Shown: positions 16,329-25,503, counted from the first letter of the stretch. The stretch: DNA of 64,000 bases from Thiogranum sp. (GCA_030148805.1 JASBSS010000017.1:26951-90950), one strand, 5' to 3'. Notes: a model not told the origin generated them from the letters alone. Program-made: numbers and translations.

Positions 16329-16999
16329 CCGGCCTGCTGGCCAGCGTGAGCACGCCGCTGGAAGCGCGCATCGCCCTGCGCGGGGCGGCCGACATCATCG
16401 ATCTCAAGGCGCCGGCGGCGGGCGCGCTCGGCGCCGTGGCGCCCGGGATTCAGCGCGCGGTGGTGGCCATGGTCGCGGGTCGCCGCCGCACCAGCGCCAC
16501 CTGCGGGGATCTGCCGATGCAGGCGCAGGTCATTCGGCGCGGCCTCGAGCAGACCGCCGCCAGCGGCGTCGAGCTGGTCAAGCTGGGGTTGCCGCGGCTG
16601 GAGCAGCACCTGGAGTGCCTGGCCGTGCTCGCCGAGGCGGCCGCCAGCGGCATTCGGGTCGTGGCGGTGCTGTTCGCCGAATCCGATCCACCGCTGTGGT
16701 TGGTCGACGAGCTGGCGCAGGCCGGCTGCCACGGCGTCATGCTCGACACGGGTGACAAGGCCGGGGGCAGCCTGCGCCGGCATCTGTCGCTGGCGCAACT
16801 GGCCGCCTTCGTGCAGCGCGCCCGCCGGCGGCACCTGCTCAGCGCGCTGGCCGGCTCGCTCGGGCTCAGCGACGTGGCCGCGCTGTTGCCGCTGGCCCCC
16901 GATTATCTCGGCTTTCGCGGAGCGCTGTGCGCGCAAGGTGCCCGCACCGGCGCCTTGTCGGCCGCGGCGCTGGCGAGGGTGCGCGCCGCGATCCCCTAG
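16325..16999 (+). CDS. mfnB: (5-formylfuran-3-yl)methyl phosphate synthase
   Basis: A 224-aa TIM-barrel enzyme that condenses two glyceraldehyde-3-phosphates to the furan precursor of methanofuran. The family's active-site lysine is in DIIDLKAPAAGALGA (K28), with a second conserved lysine in VELVKLGLP. Starts with GTG at 16325 overlapping the DUF447 stop; the long open frame upstream is shadow. Last gene of the rightward run from the activator, converging on mfnE. Confidence 0.92.
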   Translation: MTGLLASVSTPLEARIALRGAADIIDLKAPAAGALGAVAPGIQRAVVAMVAGRRRTSATCGDLPMQAQVIRRGLEQTAASGVELVKLGLPRLEQHLECLAVLAEAAASGIRVVAVLFAESDPPLWLVDELAQAGCHGVMLDTGDKAGGSLRRHLSLAQLAAFVQRARRRHLLSALAGSLGLSDVAALLPLAPDYLGFRGALCAQGARTGALSAAALARVRAAIP

Positions 17000-17116
17000 C
17001 CGCCGGGCGTCGCGGCGACACCAGCGCTTGAATTTCGCCGCTAGCCCCCGGGCGTGAGGCACGCCCTCCACCCCTGCCTGTCCCCGTGTGAATGGCTCCG
17101 CTAGCCCCCGCGCGTG
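16996..17116. repeat. Three short direct repeats between converging mfnB and mfnE
   Basis: The sequence CTAGCC(C/G)CCG(G/C)GCGT occurs at 16996, 17041 and 17101. The first copy overlaps the mfnB stop codon and the third the mfnE stop codon (TAG on the minus strand). The middle copy looks like a duplicated 3' end of mfnE. They could also pair as parts of a transcript end, but no U-tract follows. Confidence 0.5.
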
Positions 17117-17748
17117 GGCGCACGGCCGCCGACGCCGTGGGCCAGCGACGTGGCGAATATGTCCTTGTCGCCCCGCAACAGACCCGGCACCAGTTCGCAC
17201 TGATCCTGCGACAACAGGCTGATGGAAAAATCACCCGTTCGCGCATAATGCGGAAACGCGGCGTCGACCACGCCGTGCCTGGCCAGATCGCCGATCGCCA
17301 GCGCACTCTCGTCGAGCGCCACCGACTTGACCAGCAGCAGGTGCGCGGCGCGCAGGCGCGCGGCCAGCCAGGCGGCCAGACTGTCCGAGGTCACATCCCA
17401 ACTGGGTTCGACCGCCGGGTCGTCGTTGACCATCAGCGTCGGCAGCCAGACCGGCACGGCGCCGGCGTCCAACACCCGACGGATGTCCGCTTCGAGCTCC
17501 ACCGGCACCAGCCGGGGCTGCAGGCCCGCGAGCATCAGTCCATATTGCGCCATCGCCAGCAGCGCCATGAAGTGCGCGCTGGCGTTGTCGAAACACCAGT
17601 AGCTCTGCGACTTGCTGACCAGCTCGGCGAACGGACCGCCGCCGGGCACGATCACCACCTCGCCGCCCCCGTGACGCGTCAGGGTGTCGAGCCACAGGGG
17701 CAGGGTTTCAGCAGTGGCCAGACTGCCGCCGAGTTTCACTATCCACAT
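17101..17748 (-). CDS. mfnE: [5-(aminomethyl)furan-3-yl]methyl phosphate kinase
   Basis: A 215-aa amino-acid-kinase-fold protein (MWIVKLGGSLA at the start, VVIVPGGGPFAELV, and a nucleotide-binding SWDVTSDSLAAWLAARL). MfnE phosphorylates the aminomethyl-furan phosphate to the diphosphate that couples to tyramine-glutamate in methanofuran synthesis. Its start lies 41 nt inside the end of pabB, so it is coupled to it. Last gene of the leftward operon mfnD-mfnF-pabB-mfnE. Confidence 0.88.
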   Translation of the reverse strand: MWIVKLGGSLATAETLPLWLDTLTRHGGGEVVIVPGGGPFAELVSKSQSYWCFDNASAHFMALLAMAQYGLMLAGLQPRLVPVELEADIRRVLDAGAVPVWLPTLMVNDDPAVEPSWDVTSDSLAAWLAARLRAAHLLLVKSVALDESALAIGDLARHGVVDAAFPHYARTGDFSISLLSQDQCELVPGLLRGDKDIFATSLAHGVGGRAPTRGG

Positions 17749-19123
17749 CGCTCAGACCCAGTTGTTCCAGCCAGCGCAGAATCGCGGCGGCCTTGTCGTA
17801 GGTTTCCCGGTATTCCGCCGCGAGCGTCGAATCGGCGACGATGCCGCCACCGGCGGCGAAGCTCAGGCTGCCGGCGCGATGCACCAGGGTGCGTATCGCG
17901 ATACTGGTATCCATGGCCCGATCGAAGCCGATGTAGCCGAGCGAGCCGCAATAGACGCCGCGCGCCGCCGGTTCCAGCTGGTCGATGATCTGCATGGCGC
18001 GCAGTTTCGGCGCCCCGGTGATGGAACCGCCGGGGAAACAGGCCCGCAGCAGATCGAGACAATCGAACGGCGCGCGCAACCGCCCCGTCACCGTGCTGAC
18101 CAGGTGATGCACGCTGGCGAAGCTCTCCACGTCGAACAGCCGGGGAACCTGCACGCTGCCGTAGCGGCAGACCTTGCCCAGGTCGTTGCGCAGCAGATCG
18201 ACAATCATGAGATTCTCCGCCCGGTCCTTGGCGCTGCGGCGCAGCTCCTCGGCCAGCCACAGGTCCTCCTGCGGGTGACGCGAGCGCGGCCGGGTGCCCT
18301 TGATCGGGCGCGTCTCCACCTGCTCCCCCGTGACCTTGAGAAAGCGCTCCGGCGAGTTGCTCAACACCTGGCAGTCCGGCAGATTGAGATAGCCGGCGAA
18401 GGGCGCGGGGTTCAGGCCGCGCAGCGTGCGATAGCCCTGCCAGGCGCTGCCGCGCACCCGCGCCTGGAAATGCCGGGCGAGGTTCACCTGATAACAGTCG
18501 CCCTCGCGGATGAATCGCTTCACCCGGCGAAAGGCGCTGGCGTAGTCGGCGAAGCTGAGATTCGATCGCGGCGCCTGGAGCAGCTCGAAGGGCGCTCTGG
18601 CCGGCGCCGGCGGCGGTGCCCGGAAATACCGCACCCACTTGCGCCGGCGGCATGCCGCGAGCGCATCGTCGCCCCGGGAAACCAGAAAACTGCGGCGTTG
18701 CCCGTGATCCACCACCAGCGCCCAGTCGTAGATTCCCACGGCCATGTCCGGCAGCGCCCGCACAGCCCCGGCCGAGCCCACCGATGGCTCCACCCGCCGC
18801 GCCAGATCGTAGGCGAAATAGCCCAGGGCCCCGCCGCTGAAGGGCAGGCCGGCGACGCCCTCGCCACGCGCGCCCAAGGCGTCTTTCACCAGCGCGAAGG
18901 GATCGGCGCGGGAAACGTGCCGGCCGTCGGGCGCGGTGATCTCGGTCAGCTCGCCGCGGGTGACCAGCGTCACCCGCGGCTCGACGGCGATGATGTCATA
19001 ACGCCCTTGATCGACGAACGGCCGGCCGCTGTCGAGAAACACCGCCCAGGGAATGTCGGCGAGCGCGTCGAACAACCCGGCGCTGTCGGCGCGATAGGGC
19101 AGTTCCTGCACCTGCGCGCTCAT
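17708..19123 (-). CDS. pabB: Aminodeoxychorismate synthase component I (anthranilate synthase-like)
   Basis: A 471-aa chorismate-binding enzyme. The true start is the ATG at 19123, overlapping the mfnF stop (ATGA). The C-terminal half has the family blocks CYQVNLARHF, LSNSPERFL, TRPIKGTRPR, AKDRAENLMIVDLLRNDLGKV and FPGGSITGAPKLRAM. PabB makes the aminodeoxychorismate precursor of 4-aminobenzoate, which is the ring supplier for methanopterin (through MptG) as well as folate. Its position between methanofuran genes suggests a copy dedicated to the C1 cofactors. Confidence 0.88.
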   Translation of the reverse strand: MSAQVQELPYRADSAGLFDALADIPWAVFLDSGRPFVDQGRYDIIAVEPRVTLVTRGELTEITAPDGRHVSRADPFALVKDALGARGEGVAGLPFSGGALGYFAYDLARRVEPSVGSAGAVRALPDMAVGIYDWALVVDHGQRRSFLVSRGDDALAACRRRKWVRYFRAPPPAPARAPFELLQAPRSNLSFADYASAFRRVKRFIREGDCYQVNLARHFQARVRGSAWQGYRTLRGLNPAPFAGYLNLPDCQVLSNSPERFLKVTGEQVETRPIKGTRPRSRHPQEDLWLAEELRRSAKDRAENLMIVDLLRNDLGKVCRYGSVQVPRLFDVESFASVHHLVSTVTGRLRAPFDCLDLLRACFPGGSITGAPKLRAMQIIDQLEPAARGVYCGSLGYIGFDRAMDTSIAIRTLVHRAGSLSFAAGGGIVADSTLAAEYRETYDKAAAILRWLEQLGLSDVDSETRRQSGHC

Positions 19124-20163
19124 GCGCGCCCCCGCGCCAGCTCCGCCACCGCCAGGGCCGGCAGGCAATCGGCCGGCGCCCCGGTGCGCAGCCGTTGGGT
19201 GTTCACCAGCGAGGCCATGTCGATGTAGCGCCGCGCGCAACGCGCCGCCAGATGCCTGACCAGAAACCGCCCGACACCGCAGCCGACCAGCGGCGTAGCG
19301 GCGTCCAACGCGCGCTCGGATACGACCAGGTGCAGCGCCCGGGCGATGGCGTGCAGCTGACATTCGCGGTAGTAACAGGCCAGCCGCCGCCAGTCCTCCA
19401 GCCCCGCCGCGGTGTCGTCGAGCCCGAGCATCCTGGCCAGGCGGCGGGCGCTGGCGCGGACGGTTTTGGGACCGGCGTCGGCGCTGGGCAGCTGATCGGC
19501 GTGCGCCGGCAACTCGCCGGTCAGGCGATAGACGTCGGCGCTGAGCGCGAACTGCTCGGCCATTTGCGCCACCCAGGCGCCGTTGAACGGCGCGCTTTGC
19601 GCCAGCGCCATCAGCGGCGTGCGCACCACGCCGGTGTAGAGCAGCTCGCCGCAACGCAGCCGTTGGTGATCGCCGCCGCCGTGGGCGAGCACCTCGGCGT
19701 CGCGGATCGCGACGATGTCGGTGGTGGTGCTGCCGATATCGACCAGCAGTGCCTGGGGAACCCGCCGGGCGGTGAAGGTGGCGCTGGCCAGCCAGTTGCT
19801 GGAGGCGATCGCCTGTTCGGCGTCGAGCGTCGCCGCGCTGTCCAGCAAGCCCCGGGGCCCGGCGTACCAGGCGATGTTGGGCGAGGACACCTGCGCTTCC
19901 ACTGTCCTTATCAGCGCGCGCACCCCCTCGCGGCGTCCGCGAAACAGATCCACCAGCTCGCCGGTCATGGTGAACGCATGGTGCGCGCCTTCGAGCCGCA
20001 GCGTGCGGATGGCGCGCTCCAGCCCCTGACGCAACGGCTCCAGCCCCTGCCAGAGTGGGCACGGCCACTGGGCGCTGTGCAGCACGTAGCCCTCCGCGTC
20101 CAGGCACGCGACCTTCAGATGGGCACCACCGAGATCCCAGCCGACGAACGCCTCAGGCGACAT
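19120..20163 (-). CDS. mfnF: MfnF-type methanofuran biosynthesis protein (ASKHA/hydantoinase-like fold)
   Basis: A 347-aa protein with two sugar-kinase/Hsp70-like phosphate loops: GWDLGGAHLKVA near the N-terminus and LLVDIGSTTTDIVAI near residue 140, as in the MfnF family. MfnF couples the furan diphosphate to gamma-glutamyl-tyramine. Stop overlaps pabB (ATGA) and the start overlaps the end of mfnD by 11 nt. Length is normal for the family. Confidence 0.88.
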   Translation of the reverse strand: MSPEAFVGWDLGGAHLKVACLDAEGYVLHSAQWPCPLWQGLEPLRQGLERAIRTLRLEGAHHAFTMTGELVDLFRGRREGVRALIRTVEAQVSSPNIAWYAGPRGLLDSAATLDAEQAIASSNWLASATFTARRVPQALLVDIGSTTTDIVAIRDAEVLAHGGGDHQRLRCGELLYTGVVRTPLMALAQSAPFNGAWVAQMAEQFALSADVYRLTGELPAHADQLPSADAGPKTVRASARRLARMLGLDDTAAGLEDWRRLACYYRECQLHAIARALHLVVSERALDAATPLVGCGVGRFLVRHLAARCARRYIDMASLVNTQRLRTGAPADCLPALAVAELARGRA

Positions 20164-21154
20164 GGGGGAGCTCCAGATCGAGATCGACGTGGTCGGATCC
20201 GTCCTCGGGAAAAGCCGGCGCCGCCGTGCCCCGCAACATCCGCAGCACCAGGGCCGCGGGATTCACGCCCAGCACGTGGTGAATACCGGCGTACGACGTG
20301 CTCAGCCGCGGGTTGACTTCGACCACCGTGGGTCCGGCGGCGGTCATGACGATGTCCACGCCGACGTAGCCCCACAGCCCTGGCAGGGCGCGCGCCACGG
20401 CCGCCGCCAGCCTGGCGCACGCAGCGCCGCCGGCGAGCGCGCGCCTGACCTGGATGCCGGTCAGCACCAGGGTACGCTGCCGTGGAATGACGCGTTGCAA
20501 GTTGTACGTCAGCAACTGGGCGCCACCGTGCGCGCACAGCAAGGACAGGCTCGCCGCCTGCCCTTGCAGATAGGGTTGGGCGACACAGTTCGCGTAGCGC
20601 GTGCGCTCGCGCAAGGCCCGGCGCATGGCACGATGCCCGGAAAACACCTCCAGACCGCCGCACCCCGCGCCGTCATCCGGCTTCACCACCCAGCGTCCGG
20701 GCGCATACGCGATCACCTCGTCGCTGCGATAGGTCGCCACGGTTGGGATGTCGGCCCGGCGCAAACAGGCCGCGGTGCGGTACTTGCTGGCGGCGATCGC
20801 AATCGTCTCGGGGTCGGTGCCGAGCAACGACCGGCCCCGTGCCAGGGTCAGTTCGCTGATCCGCTGCAACAGGCCGTCGAATTCCGGCATCACCGGCCAG
20901 ACGGCGTCGCAGCGATCGATGCAGGCCTGCCATTGCCCCCAGATATCCTGCTTCCCCTCGGGCACGAACAGCTCGCAATCGACCCCCAAGGGCGGCAGCC
21001 GCGCATCGCGGCTGACCAGCAGCTCGACGCCCTCGATCTGCAGCAGGTCCCGAATCAGGGCGCTCAGCATCAGTTCCGCCTGCGCCAACAGTTCCCGCTT
21101 CAGCGCCCCGCCCTGGCCGCCACCGGTGATATACTCGACGACAAAGATACGCAT
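20153..21154 (-). CDS. mfnD: Tyramine--L-glutamate ligase (ATP-grasp)
   Basis: A 333-aa ATP-grasp enzyme that ligates glutamate to tyramine in methanofuran synthesis. It opens with MRIFVVEYITGGG, and the ATP-grasp body includes WVVKPDDGAGCGGLEVF, GYVGVDIVM and VVEVNPRLSTSYAG. ATG 21154 is preferred to 21178 because it gives this canonical N-terminus and leaves room for the divergent HisA-like gene starting at 21168. The promoter must lie inside the HisA-like coding region; a weak sigma-54-like site at 21266-21281 is the only candidate I saw. Confidence 0.88.
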   Translation of the reverse strand: MRIFVVEYITGGGQGGALKRELLAQAELMLSALIRDLLQIEGVELLVSRDARLPPLGVDCELFVPEGKQDIWGQWQACIDRCDAVWPVMPEFDGLLQRISELTLARGRSLLGTDPETIAIAASKYRTAACLRRADIPTVATYRSDEVIAYAPGRWVVKPDDGAGCGGLEVFSGHRAMRRALRERTRYANCVAQPYLQGQAASLSLLCAHGGAQLLTYNLQRVIPRQRTLVLTGIQVRRALAGGAACARLAAAVARALPGLWGYVGVDIVMTAAGPTVVEVNPRLSTSYAGIHHVLGVNPAALVLRMLRGTAAPAFPEDGSDHVDLDLELPHVA

Positions 21155-21167
21155 ACCGGTCGTGCTC

Positions 21168-21857
21168 GTGATCCTCATACCCGTTATCGATTTGGCCGCC
21201 GGCGAGGTCGTCCACGCCCGCGGTGGCGAACGCGCCGCCTACCGTCCGCTGCGCAGCCGGCTGTGCGCAAGCTGCGAGCCGACCGCGGTCGTCGGCGGCC
21301 TGCTCGCGTTGCACCCCTTCCGTCATCTCTACATCGCCGACCTGGACGCGATCTCGGGGAGCGGCGACCAGCGAAACGTCATCGACCGACTGCACGCGAC
21401 GTTCCCACGACTGCAACTGTGGGTGGACGCCGGTATCGCCCGCCACGCCGATTGGCGCTGCCAGGGTTCGCACGTCCCCGTCATCGGCAGCGAAACGCTT
21501 GCCGACAGGTCGCTTCTGGCCACGCCCGCGGTCCGCGCCGCCAGCGTGCTGTCGCTGGATTTCCGCCATGACAGCGCGCTGGACCCCAGTGGGGTGCACC
21601 AGCATCCCGAACTCTGGCCCGAGCGCGTCATCGGCATGAGCCTCGGGCGGGTCGGGAGCGGCCGTGGTCCCGACCTGGCGCGGCTGCGGGAACTGCGCGC
21701 GCGCGCGCCTTCCACCGAGCTTTATGCCGCCGGCGGTATCGCCGGACCGGCCGACCTGGAATCACTGCGACGTCTAGGCCTGGCCGGCGCGCTGCTGGCG
21801 AGCGCCCTGCACGACGGCGCGTTCAGCCGCGAGCAATTGCGAAACTTCACGCCCTAG
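21168..21857 (+). CDS. HisA/HisF-related TIM-barrel protein of H4MPT clusters
   Basis: A 229-aa beta/alpha barrel. The GTG at 21168 gives (M)ILIPVIDLAAGEVV, the same N-terminus as HisA, and is preferred to GTG 21162. Conserved phosphate-binding ends are visible (LYIADLDAISG, LYAAGGIAGPADLESL), but as a stand-alone gene among methanopterin genes it is unlikely to serve histidine synthesis. Homologues recur in bacterial H4MPT gene sets; the function is unproven. Divergent from mfnD by only 13 nt and converging on the PTPS-fusion gene with a 4-nt overlap. Confidence 0.8.
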   Translation: MILIPVIDLAAGEVVHARGGERAAYRPLRSRLCASCEPTAVVGGLLALHPFRHLYIADLDAISGSGDQRNVIDRLHATFPRLQLWVDAGIARHADWRCQGSHVPVIGSETLADRSLLATPAVRAASVLSLDFRHDSALDPSGVHQHPELWPERVIGMSLGRVGSGRGPDLARLRELRARAPSTELYAAGGIAGPADLESLRRLGLAGALLASALHDGAFSREQLRNFTP

Positions 21858-23074
21858 GCGACGACGTCGAACACCCCCTCGCAGGCCAGCAGCCGCTGTC
21901 GCTGGGCCCGGTCGCCGACTTCGGGGGGAGCGAAACCCTGCAGCAGCGGATTCCCGCCGCGCGCCTGGAACTGCGCCAGGTCCGGGCCGCGGTAGTGGCA
22001 CCAGGACTGTTCGGTTTCATAAAGTTGCAGCTCGAGCATCCCCGGCAGATAGTCGATGAGCTGTTCCCAGATATACACGCACAGCATCTCGGTGCTGGAA
22101 CGCCAGGCCAGTTCCGGGGCGACATAGTTCAAGGTGTGATGATCGAATCTCTCGACGATCCGGCGATTCACGACCCGCTTGAGGTAGCCGTAGTCGATGA
22201 CACAGCCTGTCACCGGGTCGACGCGATCGGCGACTTTCACCTGCAATTTGTAACGCCCACCGTGCAGGTTGGAACACTTGGCGGGATGGTCAGTGATGAA
22301 GTGCGCCGAATCGAACACCACTTCCTTGACCACCGTGACCCGCGGGGTTTGCGCGTGGAAGCGCTCCCACGCGCCCGGCATCAGCCGCAGACCGGCGTGC
22401 AGTAGGGCGAACAATGCGTCGGTATCGCTGAGCGTGCGCGCGCGTAACAGCACCTTGCCCTGGGCAGCCGGGGCGTCGAGTGCCAGCAGCTCGATGTCGC
22501 GGCGCTGCAGCCAGGCCTGGATCTCGGCGGCCTCGCCCGCGCCATTCACCGGCAGGAACAGGTAACCGCCGTGCAGCTCGCCGACGAAGGCCAGACACAC
22601 CGCCAGCGCCAGGCGGAAATCCGGCGGCGGCGCCAGCGACAGCTGCGCATGCGCGGCCTGCGGCCAGGGTTCGAGCGCCCGCAGGCAGTTTTCGGCCACC
22701 ACGCGGTTGCTGGACTGATCGAAGCGGTACTCCTGGCAGAACCGGAAGCCGAACTCTCCGAGGTGTCGCTGTGCCCACAGCAGCAGGTCGAGCCGGCGGA
22801 TATCGCCGGGGATCTCCTGGTAGCCCTCGCGCCGGCGCGCCAGGCCGGCGAGCTTCAGGCCGAGCAACACACCGCGCGCGGTTTCGCCCGCCGGTACGCG
22901 CGGCCTGGCAAACAGCGCCCGTGGCGCGCGTACATTCAGGCGCTCGGGACTGAGCAGCAGATCCAGCGGCAGACAATGGCGCAGGGCGTATTCGTGCAGC
23001 GTCAGGCCGCAACACTGCAACAGATGCGCGTTGTCCAGCTGCCGCGGCGCGGCGCCACATTCAAGACATTGCAT
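21854..23074 (-). CDS. Zinc-finger/PTPS fusion protein with altered metal site
   Basis: A 406-aa protein. Residues 1-45 resemble the Ros/MucR zinc-finger module (CLECG, HLLQCC, then GLTLHEYALRHCLP). A middle ~200 residues are unrecognised. The C-terminal third is a PTPS/QueD T-fold (VVFDSAHFITDHPAKCSNLHGG, then VDPVTGCVIDYGYLKRVV and FDHHTLNYV). The zinc motif reads HGG instead of HGH, so one of three metal ligands is missing. It lies 78 nt downstream of fae on the same strand, probably the last gene of the formaldehyde operon. The function is unknown; a pterin-sensing or scaffold role is possible. Confidence 0.7.
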   Translation of the reverse strand: MQCLECGAAPRQLDNAHLLQCCGLTLHEYALRHCLPLDLLLSPERLNVRAPRALFARPRVPAGETARGVLLGLKLAGLARRREGYQEIPGDIRRLDLLLWAQRHLGEFGFRFCQEYRFDQSSNRVVAENCLRALEPWPQAAHAQLSLAPPPDFRLALAVCLAFVGELHGGYLFLPVNGAGEAAEIQAWLQRRDIELLALDAPAAQGKVLLRARTLSDTDALFALLHAGLRLMPGAWERFHAQTPRVTVVKEVVFDSAHFITDHPAKCSNLHGGRYKLQVKVADRVDPVTGCVIDYGYLKRVVNRRIVERFDHHTLNYVAPELAWRSSTEMLCVYIWEQLIDYLPGMLELQLYETEQSWCHYRGPDLAQFQARGGNPLLQGFAPPEVGDRAQRQRLLACEGVFDVVA

Positions 23075-23152
23075 GGGTCACCTCCTCGTTGCCGCCAGGG
23101 CCGGCGGTCGCGGGCGCGCCCCGGTCTCCCGGGATCGCGCCGCCGCGCGCCC

Positions 23153-23665
23153 TCAGGCGTGAGCCGCAAAGGGATGCGCCGTGCTCCCCTTGCTGGAAAC
23201 GACCTCGCTGGCCTTCGGCTCGCCGGTAATGGCGCGCTTCAGGGCCAGCTTGGTGGCTTCGTAGTTGTAGTCCTGGATCTTGTTGTCATCCTCGGCTTCC
23301 CAGTGGATGAACACGCCGACGCAGATATAGGCGTCGTCGGCCTCGTCGGCGGGGATGGTGCCATCCTCGACGCAATCGGCCACCGCCATGGCCACCCCGC
23401 GCTGTGCCGGGCCGAACATCTGCACGGCCTGCTTCGCGCCTTTGATGGTGACCTTGTTGAACATGACCGTCGAGGGTTTCACCATCAGATTGGGCGTCAC
23501 CACCGCCAACAACCCGTTGACCCCCTCTTTCTGGTTTGTCAGGGTCTGGCAAAAGGCATCTTCGGCCGCGCTGCCGCGTGGGCCGATGATCAGATCGATG
23601 TGCGCCACCTCGTTTCCGTCTCCAACCAGTGCCTCTCCAACCAGGACTTTGTCTATCTTTGCCAT
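23153..23665 (-). CDS. fae: Formaldehyde-activating enzyme
   Basis: A 170-aa enzyme that condenses formaldehyde with tetrahydromethanopterin to methylene-H4MPT. Family blocks are complete: [20 protein letters not shown] (catalytic His, H22), [20 protein letters not shown] and [18 protein letters not shown]. Start ATG has AGGAGAAG upstream. It is the entry point for formaldehyde released by methanethiol oxidation. It is separated from its neighbours by slightly larger gaps than the rest of the operon (15 nt upstream, 78 nt downstream with strong GC dyads). Confidence 0.97.
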   Translation of the reverse strand: MAKIDKVLVGEALVGDGNEVAHIDLIIGPRGSAAEDAFCQTLTNQKEGVNGLLAVVTPNLMVKPSTVMFNKVTIKGAKQAVQMFGPAQRGVAMAVADCVEDGTIPADEADDAYICVGVFIHWEAEDDNKIQDYNYEATKLALKRAITGEPKASEVVSSKGSTAHPFAAHA

Positions 23666-23680
23666 TACGCTTCTCCTTAC

Positions 23681-24604
23681 TCAGGTCGCTAGTAGTGAAA
23701 CGGAGGAAGTCGGACCCGAACCGGCCTCCGTCATTGAAATGCACGCATGCGGGTGCGCACGCAGATCGTCATGCAGTTGCCTGACGAACAAGGTGGCGAC
23801 GACCAGATCGGCCGTGGTGCCCGGATTGATGCCACGCTGCTTGAGGGTGAGATCGAACAGCGCCAGAGCGCCCATCATCGATTCGGGATCCGGCTGCTGC
23901 TCCAGAAGCCCGCCAAGACGTTCGGCCTGCGCGCGCAGCCCAGTGGCCACCGCCTCACCGTGCTTGCGCCGCACCAGACTGTCGCCGAACTTCGCCAGCA
24001 ACGCCAGATAGAGCGAGACGATCCCCCAGGACTCGCTGTGCCAGCGAGCTTGGGCGGCGCGCAGATAGGGCTCGGCGAAATCGAAAACGTCGCAATAGCC
24101 GTGCACGTACTGGAAGGCGATGCGATCCCACTCGATGGCCGGCCTCATCGCCTCGAGCAGGCTCACCGGCGGAGCGCCGTGACGGATGTCGTAGCGCGGC
24201 GCGCTGTTCATGCCGCCGGGCCGGGCCTGGCGGATCGCGGCGTAGACCAGCCGGGTGTCCTCGGCATCCAGAGCTTGCAAGGTGTGGTCGAGCGCCGCGC
24301 GCAGCGACCCCGGCCCGCAGGCGCCGAGCGCGGCGTGCGCGATCGGCGCGCACAACAGGACAATGCCGAGGTTGGTGTTACAGCCGACGCGGTTGCGGGT
24401 CGCGTCGATCGCGCCGCGGACCCGCGCGCCGACGCGCCATCCCGGCGTGCACAACGACGGCGCGGCGGCGCGCGCGCTGCGCCTGAAGTCCTCGACGCGC
24501 ATGCCGTGACCGTCGGCGTAGATGCTGACGTTGCCGGGCTTCAGGGCCGACAACTCCGCCTGGCAGGCGCCCAACAGGGCTTGTTGCACCCGCCCCGGAT
24601 TCAT
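23681..24604 (-). CDS. CitG/MdcB-like triphosphoribosyl-dephospho-CoA synthase family protein
   Basis: A 307-aa helical protein with the family's KPGNVSIYADGHGM (compare KPGLV/KPGN in CitG/MdcB) and GCNTNLGIVLLCAPI blocks. The same family is a regular, functionally unassigned member of H4MPT clusters in methylotrophs. ATG 24604 overlaps the stop of the RimK-like gene (ATGA), which rules out the longer open frame. It may attach a ribosyl-phosphate group to a cofactor precursor; this is inference from the family chemistry. Confidence 0.8.
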   Translation of the reverse strand: MNPGRVQQALLGACQAELSALKPGNVSIYADGHGMRVEDFRRSARAAAPSLCTPGWRVGARVRGAIDATRNRVGCNTNLGIVLLCAPIAHAALGACGPGSLRAALDHTLQALDAEDTRLVYAAIRQARPGGMNSAPRYDIRHGAPPVSLLEAMRPAIEWDRIAFQYVHGYCDVFDFAEPYLRAAQARWHSESWGIVSLYLALLAKFGDSLVRRKHGEAVATGLRAQAERLGGLLEQQPDPESMMGALALFDLTLKQRGINPGTTADLVVATLFVRQLHDDLRAHPHACISMTEAGSGPTSSVSLLAT

Positions 24605-25503
24605 GCGCTCACCGCCACGGGTGGCGTGCACAGATGGCGCGCGCAGAAATCGTCCACCAGCGCCTGGGCGATATCCACGCCACAAACCGACTGCAGTCCT
24701 TTCCAGGCCGGAATGCTGTTGATTTCGATCACCTGCAGCACGCCGCCCGCGTCGCGCATCAGGTCGACACCCGCGTAGTCCATGCCCACCGCCGCGACCG
24801 CGGTCTCGGCGGTCTGCTCGAGCTCGCGGTCGTTGACCACGGCGACGCAACGGGCGCCCTGGGCGACGTTGTTGATCCAGCCGCGCCCGGTACGCCGCAT
24901 GCTGGCCACCGCCTTGCCGTTGATCACGAAGACGCGCCAGTCGCCGCCGCCGTCGAGGTAACGCTGCAGGTAGTAAACGCCCTGGTACTCAGCGGCCGGC
25001 GGCAGGCGATCGCGCCGCGACAGACGTCGCAGACCACGACCCTGGGAGCCGAACAGCGGTTTGATCACCAGGCGCTGGCCGGCAGCGCGCTCGCGCCGCC
25101 AGACGGCCTCGGCCCGGGAGCGCTCGGCGCTCACCCAGGTCGGCGGCGTCGCCACCCCCGCGTGGTGCAGCAGCAGGCTGGTCATGCCCTTGTCGACGCT
25201 CTTTTCGATCGCCCTGGCACTGTTGTAGACCGGTACCCCCACGGCCTGCAGCGCGTGCAGGACGTCAAGCGCGAGCACCACCTGCTCCAGGGTGCCGCCC
25301 GGCACACCGCGCACGAACACCCCGTCGGGCAAGCGCGCGGCGAAACCCGGCAGGTGCAGGCCGGCGGTGTGGCCGGCCAGATCGATGCCGCAGCGGGCGA
25401 GCGAGACCTGGCGCACCACGCAGTCACGCCGGGCAAAAGCGCGCCGCAAGCGCTCGGCGTGCCAGCCCCGGTCCTCGCTCAGCAACGCGATCCGCAGGCT
25501 CAT
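24601..25503 (-). CDS. RimK-like ATP-grasp ligase
   Basis: A 300-aa ATP-grasp protein (LVIKPLFGSQGRGLRRL, YYLQRYLDGGGDWRVFVI, DYAGVDLMRD, VIEINSIPAWKGLQ). RimK relatives such as MptN/CofF add glutamyl groups to coenzyme tails in archaea, so a role in the side chain of methanopterin or methanofuran is plausible. Start ATG 25503 overlaps the mch stop (ATGA) and the end overlaps the MdcB-like start. The frame opens further upstream inside mch, which is a shadow. Confidence 0.82.
   Translation of the reverse strand: MSLRIALLSEDRGWHAERLRRAFARRDCVVRQVSLARCGIDLAGHTAGLHLPGFAARLPDGVFVRGVPGGTLEQVVLALDVLHALQAVGVPVYNSARAIEKSVDKGMTSLLLHHAGVATPPTWVSAERSRAEAVWRRERAAGQRLVIKPLFGSQGRGLRRLSRRDRLPPAAEYQGVYYLQRYLDGGGDWRVFVINGKAVASMRRTGRGWINNVAQGARCVAVVNDRELEQTAETAVAAVGMDYAGVDLMRDAGGVLQVIEINSIPAWKGLQSVCGVDIAQALVDDFCARHLCTPPVAVSA

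Noticed and set aside
21266..21281. Sigma-54-like site on the minus strand upstream of mfnD (CGGCTC-GCAGC-TTGCG)
   Set aside because: Spacing is right, but the -24 box has two mismatches, including the leading T, and it lies inside the HisA-like coding sequence; kept out of the promoter list.
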